A stretch of DNA of 64,000 bases from Mycobacterium rhizamassiliense. GTDB lineage: Bacteria > Actinomycetota > Actinomycetes > Mycobacteriales > Mycobacteriaceae. The notes under the pieces are model-generated. The model saw only the letters and a program-made list of their open reading frames with translations. It had not been told where the DNA came from and did no database searches. The position numbers and the translations under genes were made by a program. Below, piece by piece: positions 19,279 through 27,930 of this stretch (position 1 is its first letter; every line of letters begins with the position of its first letter). The stretch is taken from contig NZ_LT721901.1 in NCBI RefSeq assembly GCF_900157375.1, positions 3,148,315-3,212,314 of the forward strand, in the 5' to 3' direction.

Positions 19279-20953
19279 ATGAAAAAAAATTAAGAAGAAA
19301 ATACTGGCCGTCGTCGCGTGCACGACGTTCTTCGTCACGGGCTGCGTTGCGCACCCCAACGCCGAACCCCTGATCGCGATCGTCAGCCCGGCCATCCCGC
19401 TGACGCTGCAGGAGGTGCCCAACCCCTTGCGCGGCCAGTACGAGGACCTGTTGCTTCCGCTGTTCCCGCAAGTCAATCCCGCGCAGAATCGGTATCCGCC
19501 GTGGCCCGGGTCGTATGACGCCAGCCTGCGTCTCTCGTGGCGGCAGCTGCAACCCGTCGACCCCAGCACGCTGCCGCCCGATACGCCCGACGACCACAAG
19601 TTCGACTTCAGCATGATCGACGACGCGCTGGCCAAGCTGTCGGCGCGGCACATGCGGATGACCCTGCGCGTCACCACCTACAGCTCCTGTTGTGACACCG
19701 TCTTTCCGAACAACACGAACATCGGGGTGCCCGACTGGGTGCGGCCGATGACCACCAGTTTGACCGGGCCGGAACGCTATTGGTGGACGCCCGGGGTGAC
19801 CCAGGTCGTGCCGAACTGGAACGACCCGAATTACCTCAACACCTTCGGGCAGTTGCTCGCCGCGCTGGGCCGCCGCTACGACGGCGACGAGCGGCTCAGC
19901 ATCTTCGAGTTCTCCGGCTACGGAGACTTCAGCGAAAACCACATCGCGTATTTGCGTGACACGCTGAACGCGCCGGGGCCGTCGCCCGACGAAAGCATGG
20001 CGAAACTGGGCTACTACAGCCAGTTTCGCGACCAGAGCATCACCATCGATTCCATCCGCCAGCTGGTCGCGGCGAACGTGGGCGCCTTCCCCCGCACGCA
20101 GCTGATCACGACGACGCTGAACCCGGAGATCGTGCGCCAGATGCTGTCCGACGAGACGACCAAGAAGACGGCCGCGCCGGTGGGCATCCGCTCGGACTGC
20201 ATCGGCGTGATCGCGCCGATGCCGGGCTGGGCCGAGCTGGATGGCTCGCACTACCTGCTTTCGAAGGATCCGGTTGTCGGGCAGCTGAAGGACCGGCTGG
20301 CCACCGCGCCGGTGCTCACCGAATGGTGCATGCTGCCCAAGGGGGCCGACCGGAAGGCCTACTACGAAAAGGGCCTGCACGACGTCGTCAAATACCACGT
20401 GTCGATGACGTCGAACTGCGACTTCGAGGACACGAATTCGCCCAGCCCGATGGACCCGGCGCTCTACCAGATCTGGGCACAGTCCAATGTCGCTGCGGGC
20501 TACCGGTATTCGGTCGAGGCGCGGCAGGGCTCGCAATCGGTGAAGGACAAGGCGGCCACCATCACCGCGGTCTGGACCAACTACGGCTCGGCGGCGGCGA
20601 CCGAGAAATGGGTTCCCATCTATAAGTTGGTGGACTTCTCCGGGGCGACCGTCAAGACGATGCCGGCCACGATCAATCTCAAGGCCCTGGTTCACAACGA
20701 CCCCAGCTCGTCGCGGGACCAGGCGGTGCCGGTGTCGGCCAGCGAATCGGTCTCCGTCGACATGACCGGGCTGGCCCCGGGCCACTACACGCTGCAGGCC
20801 GCGGTCGAGTGGCAGCAGCACAAGGCGGGTGCATCGCACGTGGTGGACTACCCACCCATGCACCTGGCGCGCGACGGCCGCGACGGCTCCGGGGGTTATC
20901 CGATCGCGACGCTCGACGTCTCGCGCGATGTGCTGCTGTCTCCTACGCCCTGA
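19279..20953 (+). CDS. DUF4832 (glycosidase-like) lipoprotein, copy 2, with start-proximal frameshift
   Basis: About 555 residues, paralogous to 15595-17184 over the whole mature part (NPLRGQYEDLL, FEFSGYGDFS, LTEWCM, Ig-like C-terminus). As written, ATG 19279 reads three codons and hits TAA at 19291. Removing one A from the A8 run at 19282-19289 gives MKKIKKKILAVVACTTFF and then the lipobox VTGC, a near-perfect lipoprotein signal peptide in the frame of the downstream domain. Without a shift, the first conventional start is GTG 19415, which would leave a protein with no signal. A non-standard ATT start at 19289 is another possibility. Confidence 0.78.
19282..19289 (+). repeat. Homopolymeric A8 tract at the start of the second DUF4832 gene
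   Basis: Eight consecutive adenines sit immediately after ATG 19279, an exceptional run in this GC-rich DNA. Seven adenines would join the ATG in frame to the lipoprotein signal peptide; eight do not. Such tracts are classic sites for slipped-strand mutation, polymerase slippage or ribosomal frameshifting. A sequencing indel is also possible. Confidence 0.9.
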
Positions 20954-21005
20954 GCGCGACCCGCGGGGCGTGGCAGAGCCCCGATTACGCCGGTGAGCGG
21001 CACTA

Positions 21006-21096
21006 TTGACGTGCATGCAAGCGTGCATGACGCTGCTTGGGGATGCTGCATAATGTGCATGGAGTTTGCGCAGCGGGCTTATATGAGACTATATGA
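21006..21096 (+). promoter_or_regulatory. Repeat-rich candidate control region of the wzc-uxs operon
   Basis: This AT-richer stretch lies before the Wzc-like gene. GTGCATG occurs three times (21011, 21023, 21055). TATATGA occurs twice exactly ten bases apart (21080 and 21090), one helical turn, which suits cooperative protein binding on one DNA face. A TTGACG box is at 21006 and a CATAAT box at 21049. Which bases form the core promoter cannot be settled by eye. Confidence 0.45.
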
Positions 21097-21138
21097 ATGC
21101 TATTTGCGGCCGTAGGCTTCAGGAGGGTTGGTAAGGCG

Positions 21139-22608
21139 ATGGATTTCCGTACCTTTGTCCGGATTCTGCTCGCGAACTGGAAGCTGGCGATGACCGCGCT
21201 GCTGATGTGCACGATCGGTGCTGCGGCGATTACCGCGATCCAGACCAAGCACTACCAGGCGTCAACCACCGTCCTGATCTCGTTTTCCGGCGCTACCGAC
21301 CTGACCGAGTTGTACAACGGCACGCTGACCGCCGAGGAGCGGCTGTCGTCCTACGCCCAGATCGCCGGCGGGCGCACCGTGGCGGAGAAGGCGATCAGCC
21401 AGCTCCAGGTCCCGATCAAGGTCGACGACCTGGTGGCCAACACCCAGGTGAAGTACACCGCGAAGTCGATGCTGTTCACCATCACGGTCAAAGACACCGA
21501 TCCGCGACGCGCCGCGGCGCTGGCAGGCGCGATGGCCGATCAGTTCGCCGCGATCGTCCCAACCCTTGCGATGAACACGCGACCGGGCGCACCGCCCACG
21601 ACGACGACGCCCGGCGCGCCACCGACGGAGACCGAGACGGCACCCCCGCCGACGCCGGGCCAACCCGCGGAAGTGCCTGGCATACAACAGTTCAACGGCA
21701 AGCCGGTGCCGACCGCCCGGGCCCGGGTGATCGAGCCGCCGCGGGTGCCCGAGCATGCATACAGTCCGGCGCCGGTGCGCAACATGGCGATGGGACTGGT
21801 CTCCGGTCTGCTGCTTGCCGTCACGGTGGCGCTGGTCCGCGAGACCACCGACCGCACGGTGCGAAACCGCGAGAAGCTGGAAAGGCTTTCGGGCCTGCCG
21901 ACCCTGGGTGAATTGCCCGGAAAGCGCGGCAGCGTCGCGCGGTTCGGCACCGACGTCATCTTCGACGACGCGGTCCGCGACCTGCGCGCCCGGCTGCGCA
22001 GGGCGATGGGACCCGACGGCCGCCGGGTGCTGCTGGTGGCGCCGTTCGGCGGCGAGGGAACCACGACGACCGTGCTGAACCTGGGGCGCGCATTCGCCGA
22101 ACTTGGCGAAGACGTCCTCGTCATCGAGGGCGACACCCGCCGGCCCTCCATCGCCGGCCTGCTCAACGTCGAATCGGGCGAGGGACTGGCCAGCGCGCTG
22201 GCCTACCCCCAGCGCGCCGCCGAGGTCGTCAAGCCGTCACCGATCTCTCGGTTGTTCATCCTCGCGTCCCGGTCCGCCCGCCGCGAGACATCGTCCGTCA
22301 GCGTGTTCCCGCCGGAAGTCATCGACAACGTCCTGGTGGGCCTGTCGTCCCGGTTCGCCCGCATCATCATCGACGGCCCACCGGTGCTGGCCACCGCGGA
22401 CGCCGCCCTGTTGGCCGGCGCCGTGCAGGCCACGTTGTTGGTGGTGCGGGCCGGGCGTACGACTGTCGACGAGCTCAGCGACGCGTTGACCACGCTGCGC
22501 GCGGCCGGCGCCGAGATCGTCGGAACGATCCTGACCGAGGCCCGCCCCGCCATTCACAACCGGGCAGCGGCGAAGGCCTACCGGGCAAAGGTGAGCGGGC
22601 CGGCGTGA
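21139..22608 (+). CDS. Wzc-like polysaccharide co-polymerase / chain-length regulator
   Basis: 489 residues. An N-terminal membrane helix (FRILLANWKLAMTALLM) is followed by a Wzz-type periplasmic domain, a Pro/Thr-rich linker (about 150-190), a second helix (MGLVSGLLLAVTVAL) and a cytoplasmic BY-kinase-like ATPase domain. Walker A reads FGGEGTTTT, with Thr in place of the usual Lys. Walker A' reads VIEGDTRRP and Walker B reads IIIDGPP. No C-terminal tyrosine cluster is present. It probably sets chain length with the adjoining Wzy, but kinase activity is doubtful. An AGGAGG lies upstream, and the stop overlaps the wzy start. Confidence 0.83.
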   Translation: MDFRTFVRILLANWKLAMTALLMCTIGAAAITAIQTKHYQASTTVLISFSGATDLTELYNGTLTAEERLSSYAQIAGGRTVAEKAISQLQVPIKVDDLVANTQVKYTAKSMLFTITVKDTDPRRAAALAGAMADQFAAIVPTLAMNTRPGAPPTTTTPGAPPTETETAPPPTPGQPAEVPGIQQFNGKPVPTARARVIEPPRVPEHAYSPAPVRNMAMGLVSGLLLAVTVALVRETTDRTVRNREKLERLSGLPTLGELPGKRGSVARFGTDVIFDDAVRDLRARLRRAMGPDGRRVLLVAPFGGEGTTTTVLNLGRAFAELGEDVLVIEGDTRRPSIAGLLNVESGEGLASALAYPQRAAEVVKPSPISRLFILASRSARRETSSVSVFPPEVIDNVLVGLSSRFARIIIDGPPVLATADAALLAGAVQATLLVVRAGRTTVDELSDALTTLRAAGAEIVGTILTEARPAIHNRAAAKAYRAKVSGPA

Positions 22609-24080
22609 TCCCCTACCTGCCGGGTCGCTATCGCTTGGCGGTGAATGGGGCTCTGCTACTGGCGTTCATGCTCGTCTGCTTCGCGTACGGCGTGCTCTCG
22701 GTGCGTCTGACCACCGAGGGAACCCTGCTGATCGCGGCGATGTTCTGCATTGTCGTCTACTGGGTCAAACCCGAGGGCATCGTGGCGGTCGCGCTGATCG
22801 GCGCGTTCGCGGCGCTGCCGCAGGGCTTGCACGTCGGCAAGGTCATCGGTCCGGCGGTCATCTACGCGTATTTCGTGGCGGCGATCCTGGCGATCTTTTT
22901 CCTGCTGCCGAAAGTCCGCCTCCGGTTCGTCGACTATCTGTTGCCCACCATGTTCGCCTTCGTGGTGGCGATCTCCACCGTCGCCGGATTCGAAACCGGC
23001 AGCGAAGCTTTGGTGATCCTGCGCGAATCGATCACGCTGCTCGAGATGGCCGTCGGGTTCATCCTCGGCTTGGTGCTCGTCTACGGCAATCACCTCCAAT
23101 GGACGATCCGCGTGACGATCGTGATCCTGTGGTTCTCGGCGGGGATGGCGATCGTGAGCTCGCTGCACGCCATCCGGCTGGCCGGCCGCGCGGAAAGCCT
23201 GACCGGGGTCACCGGCGCCGGCCAGGCCCTGCGCATCATCCTGCTCACCCAGACACCGGCCACCGCCGTGCTGAGCGCGCTGGTCGCCGCCGCGGTCATC
23301 GGGTTGTACAACCCCACAATGTTTTTCGCGCTGGGCCCGCCGGCGCTGATCATCTCGATGCTGTCCTTCTCCCGTAACACGCTGATTTCCATGGCCGTGG
23401 CCGGCGGCATCGCGTTGCTGGCCAGCATGAGTTGGAAGACGCTGCGCCGGACCGCCGTCGTCGGCATCATCAGCGGGGTGTTCCTCGCGGTGACCATTCC
23501 CGGTTCGCTGTTCCTGCTGAAGAACTCCGAGGCCGGGGCGTGGCTGGGCGACCAATTCAGCGCGTTCAACCAGCGGGTGCTCGGCGGGGTTTCGTCCAGC
23601 GCCCTCGCCGTGGACGAGTCGACGCTGGAAAGGCTGCGAGAAGACGCGCTGTTGAACAACGCGATCGCGCAGGCGCCGGTGTTCGGCCACGGCCTTGGTT
23701 TCAAGTATCAAGAGCCGAACGGCACCGACGAGTTCGCCGTGACGTTCTACCCCGCCTACTCCCACAACTTCTATCTGTGGTGGGTGGCCAAGGGCGGGTC
23801 GGTGGGCATGGCGGCCTTCGTCGCGTTCGCGATCGTGCCGGTGATCCGCGCGCTGCGCCGCGGCTCGGCGCCGGCAAAGATCAGCGCGGCCGTCAGCGGC
23901 GGCCTGCTCGCGATCTCCGCGGTGTGGCCGCTGCCGGAAATGCCATCCGACGCGCTGGCCCTCGGGCTGGCCCTGGGAGCGGCGATGGGCTTCGCTGGCC
24001 TGCGCGACAAGGCCCCGGAGGCGGTCCAGACGGAGGCCGACCCCGAGCCGGCGCTGGCGGGCATGTCCGGTTCACATTGA
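22605..24080 (+). CDS. O-antigen polymerase/ligase-like membrane protein (Wzy-type)
   Basis: 491 residues with GTG start overlapping the wzc stop by four bases. About ten to twelve hydrophobic helices are visible, with a large extracytoplasmic loop in the second half (roughly 300-385) ending in FYPAYSHNFYLWW. That loop and its conserved HN...W pattern are typical of Wzy polymerases and WaaL ligases. In a locus that also holds Wzx, Wzc and an initiating transferase, the polymerase role is favoured. The topology is estimated by eye. Confidence 0.8.
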   Translation: MIPYLPGRYRLAVNGALLLAFMLVCFAYGVLSVRLTTEGTLLIAAMFCIVVYWVKPEGIVAVALIGAFAALPQGLHVGKVIGPAVIYAYFVAAILAIFFLLPKVRLRFVDYLLPTMFAFVVAISTVAGFETGSEALVILRESITLLEMAVGFILGLVLVYGNHLQWTIRVTIVILWFSAGMAIVSSLHAIRLAGRAESLTGVTGAGQALRIILLTQTPATAVLSALVAAAVIGLYNPTMFFALGPPALIISMLSFSRNTLISMAVAGGIALLASMSWKTLRRTAVVGIISGVFLAVTIPGSLFLLKNSEAGAWLGDQFSAFNQRVLGGVSSSALAVDESTLERLREDALLNNAIAQAPVFGHGLGFKYQEPNGTDEFAVTFYPAYSHNFYLWWVAKGGSVGMAAFVAFAIVPVIRALRRGSAPAKISAAVSGGLLAISAVWPLPEMPSDALALGLALGAAMGFAGLRDKAPEAVQTEADPEPALAGMSGSH

Positions 24081-24150
24081 TAATGCAACGTTCCAGAAGC
24101 CGACCGGTGTACGTTGACGCCGTGGCAAATTCGCAAGGGGAGAGCCACCG

Positions 24151-25164
24151 ATGATCTCTGTCATCCACGTCGGTCCCGGCATGTACAGCTTCGGTGGTAC
24201 GCAGACCGTGATTCGCGTCATCCGCGACCACAAGATGGGCGCCGACGACATCCGCGTCCTGTCCACCTGGGAAGGCCGCCACCACGCCAAGAACTTCGTG
24301 CTGACCGCGCGGGCGGGTGCCGAGCTGGCGCGGGCACCACGAGGGACCATCGTGCACTTCCACGTCGCCGACGGCGGGGCGTGGCTGCGGGAGGGGGCGT
24401 TGATCCGCTTGGCGAGGGCCCGGGGCTTCCGCATCGTCCTCACCTTGCAGGGCTCCGACTTCGTCGGCGACGTCGCGCGGCACCGCAACTACATCGGCGC
24501 CACGTTGCGCTGCGCCGACCACGCCATCGTCTTCTCGGAGGACGCGCAGGCGGCCGTGGCGGCGGTGGCGCCGCGGGTGAAAACCACTCTCTCGGTGAAC
24601 CCGTCGCCGATCGACTGGGATGCTCCCGGCGCCAGCACGACGCCGCCCGTGGCGCTGTTCGCCGGAACCATCGGACTGCGCAAGGGAGTCGACACGCTCG
24701 TCGAGGCCTGGCAGCTGCTGCTCGACGAGGGCATCGAAGGGGAGTGCCGCGTCGTCGGCCCCATCGACGACTACACCCCGCCGCAGCTGGAGCGCTTCTC
24801 GGTGGAGCCCGCGGTGCACCCGGAGGCGATTCCCGAATTGATCCGCACGGCCCGGGTGGTCGTGCTGCCCTCCCGCGCCGAGGCGATGCCGCTGATCGTG
24901 ACCGAGGCGCTCGCCGGCGCGCGGCCGGCCGTCTCGACACCGGTCTCCGGCACCCCTGGCATCGTGCCCGACCCGAAAATGCTTGTCCCCGTTGGCGATG
25001 CGCCCGCATTGGCGGCCGCGATCGGACGTTATCTGCGCGACCCGGAGCTGGCCGAACGGGACGGCCGCAAGGGGCAGGAGCACATCGCGGCGACCCGGAG
25101 CCCGGAAGTCATCGGCGCGCAGCTGCGCCGGATCTACGAGAGCCTCGGTGTTGGAGCGGATTGA
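24151..25164 (+). CDS. GT4-type glycosyltransferase
   Basis: 337 residues with a GT-B layout. The N-terminal domain starts ISVIHVGPGMYSFGGTQTV. The C-terminal nucleotide-sugar domain has ALFAGTIGLRKGVDTLVEAW (near 170) and the family motif VVLPSRAEAMPLIVTEALAGARPAVST (near 245). It should add a sugar to the growing lipid-linked repeat unit at the inner membrane face; donor and acceptor are unknown. RBS AGGGGAGA precedes ATG 24151. The end overlaps the aldo/keto reductase start. Confidence 0.85.
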   Translation: MISVIHVGPGMYSFGGTQTVIRVIRDHKMGADDIRVLSTWEGRHHAKNFVLTARAGAELARAPRGTIVHFHVADGGAWLREGALIRLARARGFRIVLTLQGSDFVGDVARHRNYIGATLRCADHAIVFSEDAQAAVAAVAPRVKTTLSVNPSPIDWDAPGASTTPPVALFAGTIGLRKGVDTLVEAWQLLLDEGIEGECRVVGPIDDYTPPQLERFSVEPAVHPEAIPELIRTARVVVLPSRAEAMPLIVTEALAGARPAVSTPVSGTPGIVPDPKMLVPVGDAPALAAAIGRYLRDPELAERDGRKGQEHIAATRSPEVIGAQLRRIYESLGVGAD

Positions 25165-26107
25165 GCTCCAGGGACCGGCGCTGAAGATCAGCGCGGTCGG
25201 TTTCGGATGCGGTGGTTTGATGCAGTCGCCGTTCCGCAAGGAGCGGATGGCCCTGCTCGGCAGCGCGGTCGATAACGGCATCACGCATTTCGACACCGCG
25301 CGGATGTACGGCCTGGGGATGGCGGAGGCCGAGCTCGGGGCGTTTCTGCGCACGGTGAATCGCGACTCGGTGACCGTGGGCACCAAGTTCGGCATCGACG
25401 TCGGCGGCGCGGCTCGGCGGCTCGGCCGTTTCCAGGCCCCGGCGCGCGCGGTGCTGCGCAAGGCGCCGGCCCTTCGGCGTGCCGTCAAGCGGCAGCAGGA
25501 GCCGGACCAGACCCCCCGGGTGTACGACGCCGCCGCAGCGGCACGCAGCCTGGACCAGAGCCTCGCCGCGCTGGGCGTCGACTATGTCGACATCCTGTTC
25601 GTCCACGGGCCAAGGCCTTTGGACACCATCGCGGGCGAGGAACTCGGCGAGTTCTTCGAGCGGGCGCGCCAGCAGGGCAAGATCCGCGCCTGGGGTGTTT
25701 CCCAGGACGAGGGGCTCGAGACGGATTTCGCCGCCGCATTCGCGCCGCGGGGCGTCAGTCAGGTCCGCGGCGATCTGCTCGACCCCCCGCTGCGCCCCGC
25801 CGATCTCGTGTTCGGGGTTTTCAACCGGTCGTACACGACGCTGTCCGCCGCGCTGCGCGCCGACGCGCGGCTGGCCGGGCACTGGCGCGAAACGCTTGGG
25901 GCCGAACCGCTTTCCGCCGGCGTGCTGTCGCGGCTGATCCTCGCGTCGTCCGCCGCCGCGACGGGTTGCCGCGGAATCCTTTACAGCAGCACCGATCCGC
26001 GGCGGGTGGCCGACGCGGCAAGCGCTTGCTCGTCGCCGCCGGACGCCGAGGTGCTGGCGCGGTTCCTCGTTCTCGTCGAGCAGTATCGCCGGGGTTCGGC
26101 CGCGTGA
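25148..26107 (+). CDS. Aldo/keto reductase
   Basis: 319 residues, (alpha/beta)8 fold. The catalytic tetrad can be assigned: Asp and Tyr in HFDTARMYG, Lys in TVGTKFG and His in ILFVHGPR. It uses NAD(P)H for carbonyl/alcohol conversion, in this setting probably on a sugar or sugar nucleotide. GTG 25148 or TTG 25151 starts inside the previous gene, and the stop overlaps the GMC oxidoreductase start (GTGA). This tight coupling suggests that the two redox enzymes act on one pathway. Confidence 0.83.
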   Translation: MLERIELQGPALKISAVGFGCGGLMQSPFRKERMALLGSAVDNGITHFDTARMYGLGMAEAELGAFLRTVNRDSVTVGTKFGIDVGGAARRLGRFQAPARAVLRKAPALRRAVKRQQEPDQTPRVYDAAAAARSLDQSLAALGVDYVDILFVHGPRPLDTIAGEELGEFFERARQQGKIRAWGVSQDEGLETDFAAAFAPRGVSQVRGDLLDPPLRPADLVFGVFNRSYTTLSAALRADARLAGHWRETLGAEPLSAGVLSRLILASSAAATGCRGILYSSTDPRRVADAASACSSPPDAEVLARFLVLVEQYRRGSAA

Positions 26108-27807
26108 TTCGTGGTCCCGCGCAGTTCGCCCCCGACCTGGCGATCCGGACCGATGTCGTGGTCGTCGGCGCCGGCCCGATCGGCATCGCGACTGCGCTCG
26201 AGCTCGCGGACGCGGGCGTCGAGGTGGCCCTGATCGAAAGTGGTTTGGAGCGAACGGATCGCGGGGCGCAGGAGCTGGCGACGTTCGACTCGCGGCAGGA
26301 CGACTACTTCCACTCGCGCAGTGAGCTGATGGTCCGCCGGCAGGTGGGGGGAACCTCGGCGCTGTGGGGCGGACGGTGCGTGAAATTCGATGCCATCGAT
26401 TTCGAGGACCGGCCCATCACTGCCGAGTCGACTTGGCCGATCGGGTTCGACGACGTCGAGCCCTACCTACAGCGGGCCTGCGACTGGGCGGGGTGCGGCC
26501 AGGCGGCATTCAACGCGCGCGACATCCCGGAAGTCGCGGCCAAAGACATGGTCACCGGCCTGCCCGACGAAGACGTGCGCACCACCGATCTGGAACGCTG
26601 GTCCCTGCCAACGCGTTTCGGGCGCGAGTACCGCAGCGCGTTGCGCAACACCCCCCGCCTGACGGTGTGGACCGGCCTCACCTGCACCGAGGTGGTGACC
26701 ACCGAAACCGGTGATGCCGTCGACCATCTCGTGGTGAAGACGCTCGACGGCAGACAGGGGCGAGTCGTCGCGGCGGATTACGTTGTGGCGACCGGCGGTT
26801 TGGAGGCGACCCGGCTGCTGCTCGCGTCGGATCGCCATCATCCGGCCGGGCTGGGAAACGCGGGCGGCCACCTCGGGCGCTGGTACATGTCCCACGTCGA
26901 GGGCCGGGTCGCGCGGGTGCACTTCACCGCCGACGACGTCATCTACGAACACGAGCGGGATCGCGAAGGCGTCTACATCCGCCGCCGCTTCACGTTCAGC
27001 CCGCAGCTGCAGCGCGAACTCGGGCTGCCGAATGCGGCTGTGTGGATGGTGAATCCGCCGATCAGCGATCCCGCACATGGCAGCGGAATCCTGTCGGGCG
27101 TGTACCTGACGTTGATCTCGCCGCTGGGGCGATTCCTGCTCGCGGCCGCGATCCGCGAGGCGCACACCAAGACCGCGGGCCCGCCGCGCGTCCTCGCGCA
27201 TCTGCGCAACATCGTCCGAGATTTATTGCCCTCCATCGCATTCGCGGTCCGGTTCTCCTACGCCCGGTTCCTGCGCAGGGGCCGCAAGGCGCCGGGCTTT
27301 TTCGTGAAGGGGACGGGCAATCGGTATGTGCTGCACTACCACGGCGAGCACCTGCCCCACTGGGACAGCCGCGTCGAGCTGACCGACGAGCGAGACGCCC
27401 TCGGCATGCGAAAGATCCGCACCCACATGCACTTCTCCGATGCCGACTACGAATCCGTGCGCAAGGGCACCGTTCTGATCGACGAACACCTGCGCCGCCA
27501 CGGCGTCGGATACGTGGAGTGGCTGTCCGACGACGTCGAGGCCCTGGTGCACACGTTCATGAACGGCTATGCCGGCTTCCATCAGGCCGGCACCACCCGG
27601 ATGTCCGTGACGCCGGACGACGGCGTGGTGGACCCGAATCTCCAGGTGCACGGGGTGCGCGGGCTGTACGTCGCGAGCACCTCGGTGCTGCCCACGTCGA
27701 GTCAGGCCAACCCGACGCTGCTCGGGATCGCGCTGGGCGTGCGGCTTGCCGAGCACCTTGCGCAGGCCCGCGCCGCCGGCAAACCGCCCAATTCGCCGAG
27801 CGCGTGA
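26104..27807 (+). CDS. GMC-family FAD oxidoreductase
   Basis: 567 residues. The FAD-binding motif VVVVGAGPIGIATALELADAG is at the N-terminus and GGTSALWGGRC, which contacts FAD, is near residue 82. The C-terminal substrate/FAD segment includes HQAGTTRMS and VDPNLQVHGVRGLYVAST. It belongs to the glucose-methanol-choline family and closely resembles sugar-oxidising members of glycan loci. There is no signal peptide, so it should act in the cytoplasm. It is translationally coupled to the aldo/keto reductase; oxidation followed by stereospecific reduction is one plausible combined role. Confidence 0.85.
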   Translation: MIRGPAQFAPDLAIRTDVVVVGAGPIGIATALELADAGVEVALIESGLERTDRGAQELATFDSRQDDYFHSRSELMVRRQVGGTSALWGGRCVKFDAIDFEDRPITAESTWPIGFDDVEPYLQRACDWAGCGQAAFNARDIPEVAAKDMVTGLPDEDVRTTDLERWSLPTRFGREYRSALRNTPRLTVWTGLTCTEVVTTETGDAVDHLVVKTLDGRQGRVVAADYVVATGGLEATRLLLASDRHHPAGLGNAGGHLGRWYMSHVEGRVARVHFTADDVIYEHERDREGVYIRRRFTFSPQLQRELGLPNAAVWMVNPPISDPAHGSGILSGVYLTLISPLGRFLLAAAIREAHTKTAGPPRVLAHLRNIVRDLLPSIAFAVRFSYARFLRRGRKAPGFFVKGTGNRYVLHYHGEHLPHWDSRVELTDERDALGMRKIRTHMHFSDADYESVRKGTVLIDEHLRRHGVGYVEWLSDDVEALVHTFMNGYAGFHQAGTTRMSVTPDDGVVDPNLQVHGVRGLYVASTSVLPTSSQANPTLLGIALGVRLAEHLAQARAAGKPPNSPSA

Positions 27808-27930
27808 GGGCATAGACATGTACAGCGCCAGAAACTCCCCGGCATCGACGACGAACCGGCAACAAATAGTGGCTACGGACGCGCCGCTTGCGGGACTATG
27901 GGGCGACCGTTGCAAAGCGAAGGGCTCGTC

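Noticed and set aside
19289..19291. ATT as the true start of the second DUF4832 gene
   Set aside because: ATT starts are very rare, and the adjacent ATG-plus-polyA arrangement with a one-base offset is a better explanation; kept as an alternative in the annotation.
17227..19677. 816-codon open frame antisense to the GGDEF-EAL gene
   Set aside because: Composition-driven shadow; it lacks recognisable domains, while the plus strand has three intact signature domains.
22656..23765. 369-codon minus-strand frame within the wzy gene
   Set aside because: Low-complexity His/Arg/Asp-rich translation typical of antisense GC-rich DNA, with no hydrophobic or catalytic pattern.
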